A stretch of DNA of 64,000 nucleotides from Fragum whitleyi (Eukaryota; Mollusca; Bivalvia; Cardiida; Cardiidae), in the NCBI GenBank assembly GCA_948146395.1, contig OX411543.1, forward strand, positions 25,228,526 to 25,292,525, written 5' to 3'. The stretch's first letter is position 1. Each line of letters starts with the position of its first letter. The notes beneath the pieces are model-generated. The model did not search any database and had not been told where the DNA came from. It saw only the letters and a program-made list of their open reading frames with translations. Below, one piece after another: positions 47,240 to 64,000 of the stretch. A program made the position numbers and the translations under genes.

Positions 47240-47520
47240 AAAGTTCACAGGATCTTACTACACAGACTTTGTAATCTCTTTACAAAAAAGTTCACCGGGT
47301 CACACTACACAGACTTTGTAATGATCTCTTTACAAAAAAGTTCACCGCGTCACACTACACAGACTTTGTAATCTCTTTACAAAAAAGTTCTCCGGGGTCA
47401 CACTACACAGACTGTAATCTCTTTACAAAAAAGTTCACCCAGTCACACTACACAGACTGTGTAATCTCTTTACAAAAAAGTTCACCGGGTCACACTACAC
47501 AGACTGTGTAATCTCTTTAA
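47240..47520 (+). repeat. 47-bp tandem array, second block (~6 copies)
   Basis: Same unit as 45667-45948, slightly more variable (GTTCACCGGGTCACACTACAC). Separated from the first block by 1.28 kb of different sequence. Confidence 0.9.
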
Positions 47521-48944
47521 TTAACTGCTAGATCCTAACCCTTTTTCAAATAAGTTTTATCCAATTAATAATAACTTCAAATGTCCATTATCATGTGAGA
47601 AAACACTTATATCTCTTAAAATAAAACATGGTCATAATAATTACTTAACTTTTTGTTCTAAAACAGCCAAGCTAAAAATTGACTAGATCTTACTTTCTTT
47701 CCCTAGTAGCAATGAAACGCTAATGGAAGAAATACAGATAAGCTCTATATCAAAATCACAAAAAATCACAATCTAAATCTAAATAAGATGAAATTGTGGA
47801 GATTATCAACTGTCTGATGATACACTTTGTTTCTGTCAATATCAAGGGGTCAAGGCAAAGCTATTGTAAGAGCCTATAAATACATAGGCATTTATGATAC
47901 TTTGGCCCTGACTCCTCAATGTACGAATGTGTCTGTATTCTTCATCTGTTTTCTGATATGGTGTAAGTTTTCTTGTTTTGGCTATCATGAAGGTCCACTA
48001 CTTGCCAAATATAGCCTGAAAGAAAAGAATTATGCACCCTTCCAGAGATAAAGCCAAGCAAGACCCCTTCATGCATGCACTATTTATTGATTGATTTTTT
48101 TTTCTTTTGCATGTGTACAAGTCAAAGGTACCAGTATGATAAATTTCCCTTTTTTTTAATTATGTTTTCATCAGAAGAAACTCAACAGCCGCGGATCCAG
48201 GATTTCTATAAAGGGGGTTCGAACATACACAAGGGGGTTCATTCTCATTATATTGCACAATTTTTAACCATTATCCTGCTGAATTTAAATTTTCTTTTTT
48301 GGACATATCAGTGGGTTTTCTCAAGATTTTTTCCACAAAAATGATGTAGAAGGCAGACAGTGTAACCTTAGATCAGTCTGCACATCTTTGCTGGCTGATC
48401 TTAGTATATACTGTTTGCCTAAATTTTTTATGACAACAGGAATATCACTGTCGTGAACCACAGAAGGATAAATTGAAATTTTTCATCAAAATGTAACAAT
48501 TGGACTTCAGAGGAGAAGGGGTTCATTTGAACCCCCGAACCCCCTCGGTCTCCGCCATTGACTTAAGCTTTAAGTTAACAAAGTAGTCAATATGTATGTT
48601 GGTTTCACTCTGTCTTCATCAGTGGTAAAGGATTTCAGGATATTGATGGGCAAAATTCAGTCCTATGGCCAAAAATCTTTGTGAGTGTTAAGAAATTATA
48701 CCCTTCTTTGCAGATGATGACAAAAGCAAAATGATGTAAAATTTCACAAGCCTTTTGCAGACCAAGTAGGCAATTCAAAGCAAATTGCACATTCAGTATT
48801 TAATTATTGTAAATATGTGAATGTTTTTTGTTATCAATTCTTTTTTCTCAATGAAATGCTGTCAAAATGATAAGACACTAATCAAATTCTCCTATGAGTA
48901 AAAAATCTGACAAATTTTAGATTTCATGCGCTGTACAAAAAAAA

Positions 48945-49102
48945 AGATTATGGTAGCGAACTCATAATTATTCCGCAATTTTTTGGACCTTGTGATCTTT
49001 CACAATATTAACCAAGGTTTCCAAATGAAATCATACGGAAACCTTAGCTAACATTGTTAAAGTTCATGACTTCCAAAATTTTATGAAACTATTACAGATC
49101 CA

Positions 49103-49112
<10 letters not shown>
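48945..49112. mobile_element. MITE-like palindromic repeat at the 3' edge of the last visible kinase exon
   Basis: ACCTTGTGATCTTTCACAATATTAACC with inverted partner AACATTGTTAAAGTTCATGACTTCC and an end ATCCACTATCTTA. Related repeats at 7655-7785 and 44427-44605. It covers the read-through stop (49105-49103) of the kinase frame. Confidence 0.6.
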
Positions 49113-61387
<12,275 letters not shown>

Positions 61388-61404
61388 CTTATAAACATGA
61401 AAAC

Positions 61405-62110
61405 AGATAGATAGATAGATTTTATTAAGGTAAAAGATACATGACATTACATGGTAAAACATGAAATAAATAATCACAGTGTAGCCAGTAAATAAAACAA
61501 CATAAAACACATGATCACAGATATTAAATAGATACCATGTCTGCCACATCCCTACCTAGGATAACGCAAAAAAGAGAAAGGTTATCTCTTATTTCCATTG
61601 CAGTCCTATGCAAGGGAGTGGCCGACATAGAGGGACATGGTGATTTACTTTGGTAATTATTAAATACTCATTTTATCACAGCATTTTTATCACAGTAAAA
61701 TGAATTTAGGTATTACAAAGCTTAGCTTAAGTGCCCTTTAATTTTAGCTTTAAATCTAGAAAGTGACTCAATAGCTTTGATATCGCCTGGTAAGCGATTC
61801 CAAAGACTGTAGCCCTTGTAAGAAAACAACTTTCTCCCATGGGACCCAACCTTCGGCACCGCAAAAAACCCACTGCTGTTAAATCTGGTATTATAACTGT
61901 TTACGGATGCTGGCGCTGCAAAGTGTTGTTTCATATAGTCAGGTGCTAGTCCGTTTTTAATTTTGAACACATGTAAAAACGTAATCTCTTCTACTCTTTT
62001 GGAAACGGGCAACCATCTTAGAGTTTTGAAATGTATATCTGAAATTTGGGATCTATGAGGTAACTCATGAACAAATCTTACCATTTTATTTTGCACAAAC
62101 CCTTGTCAAG
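61405..62110 (-). mobile_element. LINE 3' fragment with (ATCT)n tail
   Basis: Minus-strand open frame 62096-61722 reads MVRFVHELPHRSQI, FLHVFKIKNGLAPDYM, YSLWNRLPGDIKAIESLSRFKAKIKGHL: the C-terminal end of a non-LTR ORF2. A 300-bp 3' UTR ends AATAAAATCTATCTATCTATCTG at 61405. 5'-truncated. The tail lies 17 bp upstream of the kinase exon at 61387. Confidence 0.8.
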
Positions 62111-62121
62111 ACTAATTAAAC

Positions 62122-62330
62122 AAGAGATGTTTGTAAAACATTTATACCCCCCATAAAAGTAGCTAAATGGCCTATTCCTTGTCAATCAACAAAGGGAAAT
62201 AACTCAAAAAGTATGTTGAGTATCATTATGGTTCTTGTGCAATTATCTAATTTTGAGTTAGAATCTAATTTTGAAAATACAATTTTAAAACCTTTCTGAT
62301 CTAAAAAGAACTATCAGTTAGTGTATCAGT
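62122..62330 (+). mobile_element. Truncated ATACCCCC-family element
   Basis: Begins ACAAGAGATGTTTGTAAAAC, then TTATACCCCCCAT and CCTATTCCTTGTCAATCAAC, matching the reverse of 33446-33727. The 3' hairpin end is missing. Confidence 0.6.
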
Positions 62331-62674
62331 TGTTCATGATGAACAAATTAGAATTATAGATTACCTCCCTTTAATAAAATATGCACACAAGATCTTTAGA
62401 TAGCTTTCTATTTCTTTAATGGACAGCGGCCTCTTGACCCTATAAACCGGAAGTGGGTTTTTGTTTATTTTACGGCTCTTTTTGTGCGTTGTTTGAAAAG
62501 ACAGGTTTTCGCAAGATTCTACTTATGGAAATGACATAGAATAATGATGGTAAAATTTCATATTTTAGCTTCGTTTCAACAAGTGATGTTAGTTGAATGA
62601 CTAGATCATAAAATATAACAATAAAAAGGCGTTAAAACCGTCATTCGATTAAGAGGGGTCACTCTAAAATAACA

Positions 62675-63758
62675 ACAAGAGGCCCAAGAGGGCCTGTATC
62701 GCTCCACTGGCTTTAACATCATTAGACTTGCATTAAATGAATATTTCTTTGAATGAAAACAACACTTTGAAATATCTTAAGACCTATTCTATATTAATTA
62801 ACTGGGTATGGCTCACATTGCACCAAAATTCTCAAGTTTCATTGAAATAGGCCCAACCTTCATCAGGAGATGTAGTTCAAAGATTTCGGGCTCAAAATAA
62901 GTCACACCCTGACATGCCAATATTTATGGGCTAATTAATATTTCGCATACAATTTTTGAAAAGGGTCACAGAAGGAACATTCTGGTAAAATTTCATTGAA
63001 ATCAGCCCAATGATTCAGGAGATGTCCTTCAAAGAATTCGGGCCTCCAAATAAGCCCCACCCTGCCACACCAATATTCATGGGCCAATCAAAATTTTGAG
63101 AGCAACTTTTGGAAAGGGTCTTCCAAGGAACATTCTGATAAAGTTTCATTGAAATCGGCCACATGGTTCAGGAGGAAATGTCGTTTAAAGATTTCGGGCT
63201 CAAATAAGCCCCGCCCTGCCACGCCCATATTTGGGGGCCAATCAAAATTTCAGTAACAATTTTTGAAAAGGGTTATCCCAGGAACATTCTAGTAAAGATT
63301 GGTTGAAATTGGCCCAGTGGTTCAGGAAGAGATGTCATTCAAAGATTTTGGGCTCAAAATAAGCCCCGCCCTGCCACTCCTATATTTGGGGGTCAATCAA
63401 AATTTCTTGAACAATTTAGGTAAAGGGTCACCCAAGGAACATCCATGCCAAGTTTCATTGAAACTGGCCCAATGGTTTGGGAGGAGAAGATTTTTTAAAG
63501 ATTTCAAAGTGAAAAAATGCCACGCCCTGCCACGCCCATATTTGGGAGTCAATCAAAATTTCTTTAACAATTTTAAAAGAGGGTCACCCAAGGAACATTT
63601 CTACCAAGTTTCATCAAAATCCGCCCATTGGTTTGGGAGGAGAAGATGTTAAAAGAAAAGTTTACGCACACACGGACACACAGATGGACGGACGCACGCA
63701 CACACGACGGACACACCGCCATGCCAATAGCTCGTTGGCCTTAGGCCAGTGGAGCTTA
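62675..63758 (+). mobile_element. Second copy of the 155-bp-core pearl/HINE-like element
   Basis: Same left end (ACAAGAGGCCCAAGAGGG), same core units and same right hairpin (TTGGCCTTAGGCCAGTGGAGC) as the element at 631-2179, but with fewer core units and without the 310-bp dimer. It lies upstream of the first visible kinase exon. Confidence 0.8.
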
Positions 63759-63872
63759 AAAAACTTTCTTATTTGCACGGAAAGGTATGATGAATTTTTT
63801 ACCAAATAAAGGGAAAATATTGGTTATAAACATATCGGAAAATAAGAAAAATTCATTGGATAATTTCTTCAA

Positions 63873-64000
63873 ACAAGAGGACCAAGATGGTCCTAGATCG
63901 CTCACCTGAGTCTATTTGACTCCTGGGACATCACATTAATTAGAAAGGCAGATGCCAAAAAGAAGATAATTGCCAAGATCAATACCATGAAATGTTTTCA
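63873..64000 (+). mobile_element. Start of a CAAGAGGAC-type element running off the window
   Basis: CAAGAGGACCAAGATGGTCC followed by CTCACCTGAGTCTATTTGACTCC, matching the reverse of 54440-54523. Confidence 0.55.

Larger units (their letters stand above)
34569..49102. other. Convergent intergenic region without recognisable genes
   Basis: Between the TRIP4 stop and the kinase 3' end no exon with conserved protein sequence was recognised on either strand. The parts are covered by the MITEs, tandem arrays and foldbacks listed separately. The first part must hold the TRIP4 3' UTR (possible polyadenylation signals ATTAAA 34689, AATAAA ~35242). A final short exon of the kinase gene could be hidden here. 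Confidence 0.7.

Noticed and set aside
45667..47520. Regularly spaced repeats that might suggest CRISPR
   Set aside because: Eukaryotic context, head-to-tail units without unique spacers, no cas genes.

Overview
This is a 64-kb window of an AT-rich, intron-rich animal nuclear genome. Exons are short (80-550 bp) with canonical GT/AG ends, and more than 80% of the window is intron or intergenic DNA filled with transposon remnants. tRNA-derived SINEs, many TTAA- and TA-flanked MITEs, and interspersed elements built from 150-180 bp tandem cores (like the 'pearl'/HINE elements described in bivalves) point to a bivalve mollusc. The species is an inference; the sequence does not name it.

Three protein-coding genes can be assembled exon by exon with matching splice phases. 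(1) VPS45 (Sec1/Munc18 family, minus strand): exons 1-7, residues 1-311, between 16656 and 444; the C-terminal half lies beyond the left edge. (2) TRIP4/ASC-1 (plus strand): complete in 12 exons from 16788 to 34568, 565 residues, with N-terminal region, zf-C2HC5 zinc finger and C-terminal ASCH domain. VPS45 and TRIP4 are head to head, with start codons only 131 bp apart, so they very likely share a bidirectional promoter. (3) A tandem protein kinase gene (minus strand, 61387 to about 49103): the end of one tyrosine-kinase-like domain, a roughly 180-residue Ser/Asn-rich linker, then a complete second kinase domain. Its 5' part lies beyond the right edge. TRIP4 and the kinase gene converge on a 14.5-kb gene-free, repeat-filled stretch (34569-49102).

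Repeats by region: 1-16.5 kb (VPS45 introns) holds a pearl-like element, several TIR elements, a dead Tc1 copy, a 177-bp-period array and an intact-ended hAT MITE with an 8-bp target duplication. 16.8-34.5 kb (TRIP4 introns) holds SINEs, an LTR remnant, LINE fragments, a decayed duplicate of the zinc-finger exon, and a 5 x 118-bp tandem array that multiplies the 3' splice site of exon 10. 34.6-49 kb holds MITEs, a long inverted repeat and a 47-bp tandem array split by a 1.3-kb segment. 49-64 kb (kinase introns) holds a triple nest of transposons, a 171-bp-period element, a Helitron-like element whose empty site can be reconstructed, and a second pearl-like copy.

Most notable: the exon-10 acceptor array in TRIP4; the tandem kinase gene with a non-RD (HAD) catalytic loop; and a set of unrelated-looking elements that share the same termini (5' CAAGAG, 3' GAGCTAA), one of which gives a clean A|T insertion site in a dated host MITE.
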